64,000 bases of DNA from assembly GCF_003609835.1 (NCBI RefSeq), contig NZ_AP017898.1, positions 1,860,001 through 1,924,000 on the forward strand. Direction: 5' to 3'. Made by a program: the position numbers and the translations under genes. The stretch's first letter is position 1; every line of letters begins with the position of its first letter. The notes beneath the pieces are model-generated. The model was not told the DNA's origin, ran no database searches, and saw nothing but the letters and a program-made list of their open reading frames with translations. Source of the DNA: Sphingopyxis sp. FD7. Lineage in GTDB: Bacteria; Pseudomonadota; Alphaproteobacteria; Sphingomonadales; Sphingomonadaceae. Below, in pieces: positions 45,633 through 54,855 of this stretch.

Positions 45633-47087
45633 CTATTTCTTCAATTCCTTCGCCAGTGTCTTCGCCGTCGCCTTGCCATAGGGCGGCTTGAAACCCGCAA
45701 GGCCCGCAACGTCGAGCTTTGGCTGCCGATACACCGCGCGCGCGTGGCTGAAGGTGCGGAAGCCGTCGATCCCGTGGTAATTGCCCATGCCCGACGGCCC
45801 GATGCCGCCAAAGGGCAGATCCTCCATCGCATTGTGGAACAGCACGTCGTTGACCGTGACCCCTCCAGAAATAGTGCGGGTGAGCACCCGCTCCTCCTCG
45901 CTCCTGTCCTGCCCGAAATAATAGAGGCCGAGCGGGCGGTCGTGGCCGTTCACATAGTCGATGGCTTCGTCGATATTCCGGTAGGTCTTGACCGGCAGGA
46001 TGGGACCGAAAATCTCTTCCTGCATCACCTTCATGTCGTCGGTGGGATTGCGGACGATGTGGAGCGGCATCTTGTGGCCGTTGGCGCTCGCGAAATCCTC
46101 AGCCCCCGGATTGACCTCGATCACCTCGGCGCCCTTGTCGCGCGCGTCGGCCAGATAGGATTGCAGCCGGTCGTAATTGCGGCCGTTCACCACCGAGGTG
46201 TAATCGTCGTTGGCGAGCAGCGTCGGATAGAGCGCGGCGGCGCCCCTGGCCACGCTGTCGATCACCTCGCCCTCCTGATCGTCGGCGACGAGCAGATAGT
46301 CGGGCGCGAGGCATATCTGCCCCGCGTTCATCATCTTGCCGAGCGCGACGCGCTGGCCGACCAGATCCTTGTTCGCGCTGCGCCCGATGAAAGTCGGCGA
46401 CTTGCCGCCAAGTTCGAGCGTGACGGGCACAAGATTGTCGGCCGCAGCGCGCATGATATGCCGCCCCACGCTGGTCGCGCCGGTGAAGATCATATGGTCG
46501 AAGGCGAGCCTGGAAAAGGCGATCCCGACCTCGGCATCGCCGGTGAACACCGCCATCTCGCTCTCGTCGAAATAGTCGGGAACGAGCCGCGCCATCAGGT
46601 TCGAGACATTTTCGGTGAACTCGCTCGGTTTCACCATCGCGCGGTTGCCCGCCGCAAGGATGCCCGCCATCGGCACGAAAACCATCCCGACGGGAAAGTT
46701 CCATGGGCTCACGACGCCGACGACGCCCTTCGGCTGATAGACGACCTCGGCCTTCGCTCCGAGCAGGCCTAGCGGAAAGGTGGGCTTCCTTTTCTCGCCC
46801 TTTGCCCAGCTCGCCATATGCTTCTTCGCATGTTTGAGCGCACTGACCGAGGGCATGATGTCGGTCATCAGCGTCTGTTCGCGGCTGCGATGGCCGAAAT
46901 CCTCGCTCACCGCCTTCGCAAACTCCTCGGCATGGTCGACGAGCAGCGCGATGGCGCGGTCGATGCGGTCGCTGCGCACCGCCAGGCTTTCGGGCATGGC
47001 GGCGGTAAAGCTCGCCTTCTGCGCCGCGAGCACCGCCTGCATCCGCGCCGTTTCGCCAGCGATGTCCTGCCTGATTGCGGTAGCCAT
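45633..47087 (-). CDS. Coniferyl aldehyde dehydrogenase-type ALDH
   Basis: A 484-residue NAD(P)-dependent aldehyde dehydrogenase. It has the oxyanion Asn in SPWNFPVGM, catalytic Glu in TLELGGKSPTF, catalytic Cys in NAGQICLAPDYLLV and FGPILPV. The membrane-adjacent C-terminus and the ICLAPDY box match the CALDH group (ALDH3-like). The start at MATAIRQ was chosen over an upstream extension. It oxidises aromatic or long aldehydes; exact substrate not determinable. Confidence 0.85.
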   Translation of the reverse strand: MATAIRQDIAGETARMQAVLAAQKASFTAAMPESLAVRSDRIDRAIALLVDHAEEFAKAVSEDFGHRSREQTLMTDIMPSVSALKHAKKHMASWAKGEKRKPTFPLGLLGAKAEVVYQPKGVVGVVSPWNFPVGMVFVPMAGILAAGNRAMVKPSEFTENVSNLMARLVPDYFDESEMAVFTGDAEVGIAFSRLAFDHMIFTGATSVGRHIMRAAADNLVPVTLELGGKSPTFIGRSANKDLVGQRVALGKMMNAGQICLAPDYLLVADDQEGEVIDSVARGAAALYPTLLANDDYTSVVNGRNYDRLQSYLADARDKGAEVIEVNPGAEDFASANGHKMPLHIVRNPTDDMKVMQEEIFGPILPVKTYRNIDEAIDYVNGHDRPLGLYYFGQDRSEEERVLTRTISGGVTVNDVLFHNAMEDLPFGGIGPSGMGNYHGIDGFRTFSHARAVYRQPKLDVAGLAGFKPPYGKATAKTLAKELKK

Positions 47088-47244
47088 GACCCGTCTCCCT
47101 TGTGGTTTCGCGCGATGTTTGACCATGGCGCACGGCGGGTTGCAAGATGAAACGCGCCTCCCATCTTGGCGCTGCCCCTTTCGCAATTGCAGCATTTCCG
47201 CTAATCGGGCCGCCGACATCGCTTTCCCTTACGGAGTCTCTGCC

Positions 47245-48432
47245 ATGACCGCCACCGATCCCGTTGTTTTCCTGTCCTTTGCCCGCACCCCGATGGGCAG
47301 CATGCAGGGCAGCCTGTCGGACGCGAGCGCGACCGACCTTGGCGCGACCGCGGTGAAGGCGGCGGTCGAGCGCGCCGGGGTTTCGGGTGACGACATCGAG
47401 CGCATCTATATGGGCTGCGTCCTGCCCGCCGGGCTCGGCCAGGCGCCGGCGCGCCAGGCGGCGATCAAGGCGGGCCTGCCCAAGTCGGTGCAGGCGACGA
47501 CGGTGAACAAGGTCTGCGGATCGGGGATGCAGACCGTCATCATGGGCGCCGAGGCGCTGGCCGCGGGCAGCGTCGACCTGATCGTCGCGGGCGGCATGGA
47601 GTCGATGACCAACGCGCCCTATCTGCTCAAGAAGCACCGCTCGGGCGCGCGCATCGGCCACGACACCGCCTATGACCATATGTTCCTCGACGGGCTGGAA
47701 GATGCCTATGACGCGGGGCGCGCGATGGGCACCTTTGCGCAGGATACCGCCGACGCCTATCAGCTCAGCCGCCAGGCGATGGACGATTATACGCTGACCT
47801 CGCTGAGCCGCGCCAAGGCGGCGATCGCCGAGGGCGCCTTCGCCGCCGAAATCGCGCCGGTGACGATCGCGGGCCGCAAGGGCGACGTCGTCGTCGACAC
47901 CGACGAGGCGCCGGGCAAGGCGATGCCCGACAAGATACCGACGCTGAAGCCCGCCTTTGCCAAGGACGGCACGATCACCGCGGCGACCAGCTCGTCGATC
48001 TCCGACGGCGCCGCCGCGGTCGTGCTGACGCGCCAGTCGGTCGCCGACGCCAGGGGGGCGAAGCCCGTCGCGCGCCTGGTCGCGCACGCCGCCCACGCGC
48101 AGGAGCCCAAGGATTTCACGGTCGCCCCCGTCGGCGCGATCAACAAGCTGCTGGCCAAGACCGGCTGGAGCATCGGCGACGTCGACCTGTTCGAGGTCAA
48201 TGAAGCGTTCGCATGTGTGGCGATGTTCGCGATGCACGACCTGGGCATCCCGCACGACAAGATCAACGTCCACGGCGGCGCGACCGCGCTCGGCCATCCG
48301 ATCGGCGCCAGCGGCACGCGGATCATCACGACGCTGATCGCGGCGCTCCAGCGCCACGGCAAGAAACGCGGCATCGCAAGCCTGTGCATCGGCGGCGGCG
48401 AAGCAACCGCCGTGGCGATCGAGCTGGTCTGA
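47245..48432 (+). CDS. Acetyl-CoA C-acetyltransferase (thiolase)
   Basis: A 395-residue thiolase with the acyl cysteine in VNKVCGSGMQTVI (about residue 90), NEAFACVAMFA, the His in GGATALGHPIGASG (about 352) and the second Cys in ASLCIGGGEA (about 382). It catalyses the condensation or cleavage of acetoacetyl-CoA. Divergent from the aldehyde dehydrogenase, with the shared promoter in a 157-bp gap. Confidence 0.93.
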   Translation: MTATDPVVFLSFARTPMGSMQGSLSDASATDLGATAVKAAVERAGVSGDDIERIYMGCVLPAGLGQAPARQAAIKAGLPKSVQATTVNKVCGSGMQTVIMGAEALAAGSVDLIVAGGMESMTNAPYLLKKHRSGARIGHDTAYDHMFLDGLEDAYDAGRAMGTFAQDTADAYQLSRQAMDDYTLTSLSRAKAAIAEGAFAAEIAPVTIAGRKGDVVVDTDEAPGKAMPDKIPTLKPAFAKDGTITAATSSSISDGAAAVVLTRQSVADARGAKPVARLVAHAAHAQEPKDFTVAPVGAINKLLAKTGWSIGDVDLFEVNEAFACVAMFAMHDLGIPHDKINVHGGATALGHPIGASGTRIITTLIAALQRHGKKRGIASLCIGGGEATAVAIELV

Positions 48433-48445
48433 AGCCCAATTCCTC

Positions 48446-48559
48446 CGTCATTGCGAGGAGCGAAGCGACGCGGCAATCCCCAGCTATCGTCCACCAGGGC
48501 CGATAACTGGGGATTGGTTGGCCTACGGCCGCCTTCGGCCCGCTTCGCTCGCAATGACG
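48446..48559. repeat. REP family A, copy 2
   Basis: CGTCATTGCGAGGAGCGAAG at the left and CTCGCAATGACG at the right; inner arms CAATCCCCAG and CTGGGGATTG. A short GGCCTACGGCC palindrome is inserted near the right end. Confidence 0.85.
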
Positions 48560-48743
48560 GGGGGACAGTTCCGCTCACCCTTCGCAAGACGTCGCCCTTC
48601 CATCGCCCTCCCCGCGACAAATTGCGACACTAATGACCTGAAAATAAACGCGGCATTCCGGGACCGTTCAAGCGGGCGCGCCTAATCCTTGCCCTGTCAT
48701 CGGGCAGATCGCCCGTCCCTGACGGATGCAAAGGAATGGCACC

Positions 48744-49211
48744 ATGAAGAAGATGCAATATCTCGCGGCCGGTCTGATCGCCGCGATGATCGTCCCGACA
48801 GCCGCGCAGGCGCAGACGCGCGAAATCCGTGAAGACCGCCGCGACGTGCGCGAGGAGCGCCGCGAATATCGCGACGCGCTGCGATATGGCGACCGCGGCG
48901 ACATTCGCGAGGAGCGGCGCGAATATAATGACGCGCGCCGCGACTTGCGCGAAAGCAAGCGCGACTGGCGCCGCGACGCGCGCTACCAGCATTACCGCGC
49001 GCCCTTCCGCTATCAGTCGTTCCGCGTCGGCGCGACGCTGCGCCCCGCCTATTATGCGCCCGCCTATCGTCCCGCGTGGGACAGCCGCTGGGGCGTGCCG
49101 CGCGCGGGCCGCAACCTGGTCTATGTGCGCCACTATAACGACCTGTTGCTGGTCAATGTACGCAGCGGCAAGGTGATCCGCGTCTATCGCAACCATTTCC
49201 GCTGGCGTTGA
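48744..49211 (+). CDS. RcnB-family periplasmic protein
   Basis: A 155-residue secreted protein. The signal peptide MKKMQYLAAGLIAAMIVPTAAQA is followed by a very charged repeat region with REERREY twice and RRDLRESKRDWRRD, then a Tyr/Arg-rich C-terminal domain (YVRHYNDLLLVNVRSGKVIRVY) typical of RcnB. In E. coli RcnB affects Ni/Co homeostasis; a metal or envelope role here is inferred. RBS AAGGAAT. Confidence 0.75.
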   Translation: MKKMQYLAAGLIAAMIVPTAAQAQTREIREDRRDVREERREYRDALRYGDRGDIREERREYNDARRDLRESKRDWRRDARYQHYRAPFRYQSFRVGATLRPAYYAPAYRPAWDSRWGVPRAGRNLVYVRHYNDLLLVNVRSGKVIRVYRNHFRWR

Positions 49212-49310
49212 GTCCCTGCGGATGACGAAGAGGGCCGGGCGGGCGACCGTCCGGCTTTCTTTTTGTCGGCGGCCTTGATGACTGCTTTGGGGTGGATTCC
49301 GGCCGATCCT

Positions 49311-49436
49311 CCCCCGCAGGGGGAGGGGGACCATGCGAAGCATGGTGGAGGGGTACGGGCCCGCATAGGCCGCGTTCGACCGATGGTGCCCCTCCACCAC
49401 CTTCGGTGATCCCCCTCCCCGTTCCGGGGAGGAGCG
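49311..49436. repeat. REP-like GC-rich inverted repeat
   Basis: Begins TCCTCCCCCGCAGGGGGAGG and ends in a GGGGAGGAG arm; inner arms ATGGTGGAGGGG and CCCCTCCACCA are complementary. Same general type as the element at 30641. Fills the gap between convergent genes. Confidence 0.7.
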
Positions 49437-49477
49437 CCGCGTCCGCAATCGGTCGAAACCCCCACACCCCGGCGCGG

Positions 49478-49936
49478 TCAATCGCCCCAGATATGGTCGG
49501 TCTGTATCCAGCCCTTGCGACCCTTGACGTCAAAGCGGCACCATCCGTCCTGGCAATCGCTGATCCGGCCGACGACGCCCGGCTCGGCGCGATAGGCAAC
49601 CGCGGCGGACAGGCTGGGCTCTTCACGCATCGGGCGGACCGCGCCGGTGACGATCGCGGTGCGCGTGCGGCTCAAAAGCCGCGCCGCCATCCAGCCGCGC
49701 GCGCCGTCGGGGTCTTCGACGCGGCGCCAGTTCTCGTGGCGCGCGATCACCTTTACCGGCAAGTCCTTGCGGCGATACTCCCACAATACGGGCACGTCGA
49801 TCGACGGCCCCTTGCGCATCCGCGCCTCGTCGACGCTGATCGACGCCCAATAGGGCAATTCGGGGTCCGACTGCGCCGATGCCGGTCCCGCGGCGGCAAG
49901 GCTGAACAAAATCAGGGCAAGTTTCCGGCTGGTCAT
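49478..49936 (-). CDS. Secreted bacterial SH3-domain protein
   Basis: A 152-residue protein with signal peptide MTSRKLALILFSLAAAGPASA and two SH3-like units: ARMRKGPSIDVPVLWEYRRKDLPVKVIARHENWRRVEDPDGARGWM (in pieces, 38-85) and a second ending GWCRFDVKGRKGWIQTDHIWG. Such SH3_4 proteins bind envelope ligands, likely peptidoglycan peptides. It is divergent from the dehydrogenase gene to its right. Confidence 0.8.
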   Translation of the reverse strand: MTSRKLALILFSLAAAGPASAQSDPELPYWASISVDEARMRKGPSIDVPVLWEYRRKDLPVKVIARHENWRRVEDPDGARGWMAARLLSRTRTAIVTGAVRPMREEPSLSAAVAYRAEPGVVGRISDCQDGWCRFDVKGRKGWIQTDHIWGD

Positions 49937-50062
49937 GGCTTTCCCTTGTCAAAGTCGCCGCCCATTATCAACCGGCCGCATGGCGCACAGGACCGGTCGT
50001 CCACAGGCTTCGCTCCGCCTCCCCCCTTGACCCCTCCGCGCGGGCGCGCTCTATCGGCGGCC

Positions 50063-51061
50063 ATGCCCGATTCATCCCGCCCCAAACGCCCGCGCGTCAT
50101 CGTCACCCGCCAGTTGATGCCACATGTCGAGGCGCGCATGGCCGAATTGTTCGACGTCGCGCTGTCGGCGCACGATCACGCCTTTACCAAGGACGAGCTT
50201 AAGGCCGCGGTCGCCGATTGCGACGTGCTCGTACCGACGGTGACCGACACGATCGACGCCGAGGTCATCGCTGCGGCGGGCGAACGATTGAAGCTGATCG
50301 CCAATTTCGGCGCCGGGGTCGACCATATCGACCTCGCCGCGGCGCGCGCAAAGGGCATCATGGTGTCGAACACGCCGGGGGTCTTCACCGAAGACACCGC
50401 CGACATGACGATGGCGCTGATTCTCAGCGTGCCGCGGCGCCTGGCCGAGGGCGAAAAGCTGATGCGGTCGGGCCAATGGGCGGGCTGGGCGCCGAGCGCG
50501 ATGCTCGGCCACCGCGTCGGCGGCAAATTGCTCGGCATCATCGGGATGGGACGCATCGGCCTCGCGGTTGCGCACCGCGCGCGTGCGTTCGGCCTGTCGA
50601 TCCATTATCATAACCGCAGACGCCTGCCCGAAGCCATCGAAGAGGAGCTGGGCGCCAGCTATCACGCCAGTGTCGACACGCTGCTGCGCATCAGCGACGT
50701 CGTGACGATCCACTGCCCGCACACCGCCGAAACGCACGAGATGGTCAATGCGGCGCGGATCGGCGCGATGAAGCCGACCGCCTATCTCATCAACACCGCG
50801 CGCGGCGAGATCGTCGATGAAAAGGCGCTGATCGCGGCGCTCCAGACCGGTCGCATCGCCGGCGCCGGGCTCGACGTCTATACCCACGAGCCCGCGGTCG
50901 ACCCCGCGCTGCTTGCGCTCCAGAATGTCGTGCTGCTGCCGCACCTCGGCTCGGCGACGATCGAGGGGCGCGAAGCCTCGGGCGAAAAGGTCATCGCCAA
51001 CATCCGCGCCTGGTGCGACGGGCATCGGCCGCCCGATCAGGTGCTGGAGGGGTGGGCGTAG
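50063..51061 (+). CDS. D-2-hydroxyacid dehydrogenase (glyoxylate reductase-like)
   Basis: A 332-residue NAD(P)-dependent enzyme with ANFGAGVDHIDLAAARAKGI, the Rossmann motif GIIGMGRIGLAVAHRARAFG (about 158-177), the catalytic Arg in NTARGEIVDE, Glu in DVYTHEPAVD and His in LLPHLGSAT. It reduces glyoxylate/hydroxypyruvate-like acids. Start at MPDSSRPKRP. Confidence 0.9.
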   Translation: MPDSSRPKRPRVIVTRQLMPHVEARMAELFDVALSAHDHAFTKDELKAAVADCDVLVPTVTDTIDAEVIAAAGERLKLIANFGAGVDHIDLAAARAKGIMVSNTPGVFTEDTADMTMALILSVPRRLAEGEKLMRSGQWAGWAPSAMLGHRVGGKLLGIIGMGRIGLAVAHRARAFGLSIHYHNRRRLPEAIEEELGASYHASVDTLLRISDVVTIHCPHTAETHEMVNAARIGAMKPTAYLINTARGEIVDEKALIAALQTGRIAGAGLDVYTHEPAVDPALLALQNVVLLPHLGSATIEGREASGEKVIANIRAWCDGHRPPDQVLEGWA

Positions 51062-51068
51062 CAATCGA

Positions 51069-51140
51069 CGTCCCAGCGAAAGCTGGGATCGCTCGCGGCC
51101 TTGAGGAACGATAGCGGCCCCAGCTTTCGCTGGGGCGACG
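51069..51140. repeat. REP-like double palindrome
   Basis: CGTCCCAGCGAAAGCTGGG on the left and CCCCAGCTTTCGCTGGGGCG on the right are each palindromic and complementary to each other. Lies between two convergent genes and may act as a bidirectional terminator. Confidence 0.8.
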
Positions 51141-51147
51141 TTTCGGG

Positions 51148-52551
51148 TCAGTCCCCCGTCAGAATCCGGTCGACCAGCTGTTTCACCGTCGGGGTGAAGT
51201 TGTTGGAATAAAAGGGGTCGGTCTTGAAATTGAACGCCGCGTGGCCCGCGAACATCAGATTTTGTTCGACGTCGCCGCCATGCGCGATGTCCTGCAATGT
51301 TTTCTGGATACAGAAGCTGCGCGGATCGGCGAGATAGCCGGTCGAATAATCATCATGGTCCTTCCACGCCGAAAAGCCGCAGTGCGACAGGCAGCCCATG
51401 CAGTCGGCCTGGTCCTTGCGGATCATCGCCTTGTCGGCCTCGGTGACGAAAACCACCGTATTGTCGGGGGTCTTCAGCGCCTCGGTATAGCCTTCGGCAT
51501 ACCAGTCGCGCGCGCGGTCGCGGTCGTGCGGGGTGACCCAGAAATTCTTGCCCTTCACGCCGACGTCAAGCTGCACGACATGGTCGCCCGCTTCCTGCTT
51601 CGAATAGGGAATCTGGCGTTCCGAGCGCGCCTCGAGGTCGCGCAGAAAGGGATTGCGCACCGCGCTGGAATAAAATCCCGTCGGCGAGAAGCGATGGAGC
51701 AATACATCGCCTTCGTCGAGCGTGCGGAGGCGATCCTTCCACGCCTGCGGGATCGGGCTTTCCTCGGTCAGCAGCGGGCGCGTGCCGTATTGGAATGCGA
51801 TCTGGCCGAGTTCGGGATTGTCGATCCAATCCTCCCAGTCGCGCAGATACCAGACGCCGCCCGCCATCACGATCGGCACATCGTCCGATATGCCCTCGGC
51901 GCGCATCGTGTCGCGCAGCGCCTTGACGCGCGGATAGGGCGCCTCGGGCTTCAGCGGATCTTCGGCGTTCGACAGGCCGTTGTGCCCACCCGCAAGCCAG
52001 GGATCCTCATACACCACCGCCGCCATCAGGTCGGCGACCTTGTGATAGGCGCGCTTCCACAACGCGCGAAAGGCGCGCGCCGACGAAATGATCGGCAGAT
52101 AATGGACATTGTGCCGTGCGGCGATCTCGCTGAGCTTATAGGGCATCCCCGCGCCACAGGTGACCCCGGTGACGAGGCCCCTGGCGCGTTCGAGCACGCC
52201 TTCGAGCACCTGCTGCGCGCCGCCCATTTCCCAGAGCACATTGATGTTGATCGCGCCCTTGCCGCCCGCGATGTCGTGCGCGCGCCGGACCTGCTCGACC
52301 GCGCCGTCGATCGCATAGGCGATCAGTTCCTCGTGCCGTTCCCTGCGGGTGAGCGCACGATAGATTTGCGGGATGATCTTGCCTTCGGCGTCATAGCTGT
52401 CGGCGTTGACCGCCGACACGGTGCCGATGCCGCCCGCCGCGGCCCAGGCGCCGCTCGACATATGGTTGGTCGCCGACACGCCCTTGCCGCCTTCGACCAG
52501 CGGCCACACTTCGCGCCCGCCATAAAGGATGGGCTTCAAACCTTTGAACAC
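51148..52551 (-). CDS. Nitronate monooxygenase-like FMN protein
   Basis: A 467-residue protein of the 2-nitropropane dioxygenase/NMO type with a GTG start. It has GGAQQVLEGVLERARGLVTGVTCGAGMPYKL, VPIVMAGGVWYL for flavin binding and FQYGTRPLLTEE. A late cysteine pair in QADCMGCLSHCGF is unusual for NMO and could bind a metal. Length exceeds the usual 320-380 residues. Real substrate uncertain. Confidence 0.75.
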   Translation of the reverse strand: MFKGLKPILYGGREVWPLVEGGKGVSATNHMSSGAWAAAGGIGTVSAVNADSYDAEGKIIPQIYRALTRRERHEELIAYAIDGAVEQVRRAHDIAGGKGAININVLWEMGGAQQVLEGVLERARGLVTGVTCGAGMPYKLSEIAARHNVHYLPIISSARAFRALWKRAYHKVADLMAAVVYEDPWLAGGHNGLSNAEDPLKPEAPYPRVKALRDTMRAEGISDDVPIVMAGGVWYLRDWEDWIDNPELGQIAFQYGTRPLLTEESPIPQAWKDRLRTLDEGDVLLHRFSPTGFYSSAVRNPFLRDLEARSERQIPYSKQEAGDHVVQLDVGVKGKNFWVTPHDRDRARDWYAEGYTEALKTPDNTVVFVTEADKAMIRKDQADCMGCLSHCGFSAWKDHDDYSTGYLADPRSFCIQKTLQDIAHGGDVEQNLMFAGHAAFNFKTDPFYSNNFTPTVKQLVDRILTGD

Positions 52552-52635
52552 TCTAAACCTTCTCTCTCTCCGCCGATGCGCGATCGCGGACCGGCCCCCT
52601 TTGCCTTTTCCGTAAGCGGAAATCGGGCGCTTTTG

Positions 52636-53808
52636 TCAATCGACGCCGATCCGGCGCCCGTTGAACGGGCGGTGGCTTCCAAGCGCGCGATCATAGAGCT
52701 TTTCATAGGCGGCGGCCATCGTTGATTCGTCGAAGCGCGCGGCCGCGACCCGGCGGTTTTCGTCGCCGACCGCCTGCCGCAGCGCGTCATCGCCCGCGAC
52801 ACGGGCCAGCGCGGCGCGAAACGCCCCCTCGTCGTCCGCGATGAACGGCCGGTTCGCGTCGGACACCATCGCCGCGACGTCGCCGACCGCCAGGCTGACC
52901 ACCGGCAGCGCCGCCGCCATGGCCTCGATCACCGCGATCGGCGCCTGTTCGCTGAGCGACGACAGCGCGAGCAGGTCGAAATGGCCGATCCAGCGCGCCG
53001 GTTCAGCCATGAATCCGGCCAGGACGACGCGATCCGCGATCCCGCATCGCGCCGCCTCGGCCTCGATCGCACCGCGCTCCGGCCCCTCGCCGACGATCGC
53101 CAGCCGGACGTGCGGCGGCAGCGTGGCGACCGCGCGGACCAGCCGTGGCAGATCCTTGACCTTGCGCAGCCCGGCGATGGTTCCGATCACCACTTCGCCC
53201 GGACGCCGTTCCAGCCCCGGAATCGCGACCGACGGCGGGGCTGCATAGGATGCCGTGTCGATCCCGTTGCGGATCACCACCGTCTGTTCGCGAGCGCCCC
53301 ATTCGGCCGCCGCGATGCGCTCCAGCAGGGCCGACGGCACCACAAGCGCCCCGGCCGTCGGGAGCGCAACCCGGCGAAAGAGGTTCCGCTTCCAGTTGCG
53401 CCGGATGCTTTCATCTTCGTTGAAGCCATCTTCGTGATGGATCAGCGGGGGCAGGCGCACGAACGGCGCCCACAGGCGATGGGCCATCACCCCGTCCATC
53501 GCGCCCCAATTATAGCTGAGCACCAGGTCAAACTCGCCCATATATCGCGCAAGCGCGCGGTAGCGCGCGGGCCCCGGCTTGCCATGAAGCGGCGGTGCAT
53601 CCTGCGGAAAATCGACGACAATGGAAGGATCGATCGCGTCCCGCGCGCCGAGCGCGTCGGGCACCGCCGACAGGATCGTGTGACGCGCGCGGCCGCCCAT
53701 CAGGTTCATCAGCCGCACCGCGCGCGCTTCCTTGCCGCCCAGTGAAAAGCTCGAATGGAGGTGCAGGATGCGGATCGGCCGGGCGGCCTCGGGCTGCTCG
53801 GCGCTCAC
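52636..53808 (-). CDS. GT4-type glycosyltransferase
   Basis: A 390-residue glycosyltransferase with a GTG start overlapping the preceding stop. The N-terminal domain begins IRILHLHSSFSLGGKEARAVRLMNLM. The C-terminal GT-B domain has VVIGTIAGLRKVKDLPRLVRAV, VRLAIVGEGPERGAIEAEAARCG, VVLAGFMAE and the E-x7-E-like SSLSEQAPIAVIEAMAAALPVV. It resembles exopolysaccharide-type enzymes; acceptor unknown. Translationally coupled to the hydrolase. Confidence 0.88.
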   Translation of the reverse strand: MSAEQPEAARPIRILHLHSSFSLGGKEARAVRLMNLMGGRARHTILSAVPDALGARDAIDPSIVVDFPQDAPPLHGKPGPARYRALARYMGEFDLVLSYNWGAMDGVMAHRLWAPFVRLPPLIHHEDGFNEDESIRRNWKRNLFRRVALPTAGALVVPSALLERIAAAEWGAREQTVVIRNGIDTASYAAPPSVAIPGLERRPGEVVIGTIAGLRKVKDLPRLVRAVATLPPHVRLAIVGEGPERGAIEAEAARCGIADRVVLAGFMAEPARWIGHFDLLALSSLSEQAPIAVIEAMAAALPVVSLAVGDVAAMVSDANRPFIADDEGAFRAALARVAGDDALRQAVGDENRRVAAARFDESTMAAAYEKLYDRALGSHRPFNGRRIGVD

Positions 53809-54698
53809 GCTTGCGGCAGCTCCGCCACCCACGCGTCGATCGCCGCGCGCGCTTCGGGCTCGTCCAGCGTCGGTGCGTGGCCGATCCCCGGCACCTCGAC
53901 AAAGCGCGCGTGCGCCAGCTCGGCCGCCATTTTTTCCGCCGCACCGCGCGCCAATATGTCCGACAGCGCGCCGCGCAGAATAAGCAGCGGCACGGCGCCA
54001 AGCGCGCGATAGGCGGGCCACAGGTCGATGCCGGCATCGCCGCCGTTGGGAACGCGCAGCGGCGCCGCGATCTGCTTGTCGTAATCGGTGACGATCCGCC
54101 CCTCTGGCGTCAGCTTGTGCGTCCGCTTGGTGAGCCGCAGCCAGTCGTGAATGCGATAATTCGGATAGATGGCGCCATTGAGTTCGGCAAAGGCGCGCGC
54201 CGCGTGCATCCATGTCGGCTGGCTGCCGCCCGCCCCGATATAGTCGCGAATGCGCTCCAGCCCCGCCGCCTGCAATTCGGGCCCGACATCGTTGAGCACC
54301 GCGCCGACGATCCGGCCCGGCAGGCTGGCCGCCATCAGCATCGACACGAGCCCGCCGAGCGAGGTGCCGATCGTCGCGAAGCGCGATATGCCCAGATCGT
54401 CGAGCAGGGCCACGACATCCTGCACATAGGTGAGCGGAACATAGGTCATCGGGTCTTTGGCGTAGGCGCTTTCGCCGCGGCCGCGAAACTCGATCACGAC
54501 GACCTTGCGCCGCTGTGCGACATGCGGAGCCAGATCCTCGAAATCGCGGGCATTGCGCGCGAGGCCCGGCATACACAGGATCGGCGGCGCACCCTCGCTC
54601 CCCGCAGGCCCCGGATAGACACGCGCGTGCAGCCGGACGCCGTCGTGCGACCACCAAAAATGGTCGGCCCATTCGCGGCGGCTGTCGTCTCTGGCCAG
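53805..54698 (-). CDS. Alpha/beta hydrolase, start codon unresolved
   Basis: Alpha/beta-fold hydrolase with ILCMPGLARNARDFEDLAPHVA, VIEFRGRGES, nucleophile elbow TIGTSLGGLVSML, and His in PGIGHAPTLDEPEA. The conserved region begins WADHFWWSHDGVRLHARV, but no ATG, GTG or TTG lies in frame close before it: CTG at 54698 and ATT at 54701 are the nearest options, and the first ATG is at 54857, overlapping astD. Boundary is therefore approximate. Cotranscribed with the glycosyltransferase. Confidence 0.75.
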   Translation of the reverse strand: MARDDSRREWADHFWWSHDGVRLHARVYPGPAGSEGAPPILCMPGLARNARDFEDLAPHVAQRRKVVVIEFRGRGESAYAKDPMTYVPLTYVQDVVALLDDLGISRFATIGTSLGGLVSMLMAASLPGRIVGAVLNDVGPELQAAGLERIRDYIGAGGSQPTWMHAARAFAELNGAIYPNYRIHDWLRLTKRTHKLTPEGRIVTDYDKQIAAPLRVPNGGDAGIDLWPAYRALGAVPLLILRGALSDILARGAAEKMAAELAHARFVEVPGIGHAPTLDEPEARAAIDAWVAELPQA

Positions 54699-54855
54699 AA
54701 TCGATCGTCCCCTTGGCTTTTCACCCCGCTCGCCACGGCGCGCAGGATTCGCGGCAAGTCTATCGCCAACCCGGCCCGAAGGCGCAAGCCATCCGTCGCG
54801 AACACGCCCGCCGCGGTTGCCGCCGCACGCATTCGCCGATAAGAGCGGGACGACC

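Noticed and set aside
46099..48357. Long minus-strand frame across the thiolase and aldehyde dehydrogenase
   Set aside because: Mirror of two well-supported genes.
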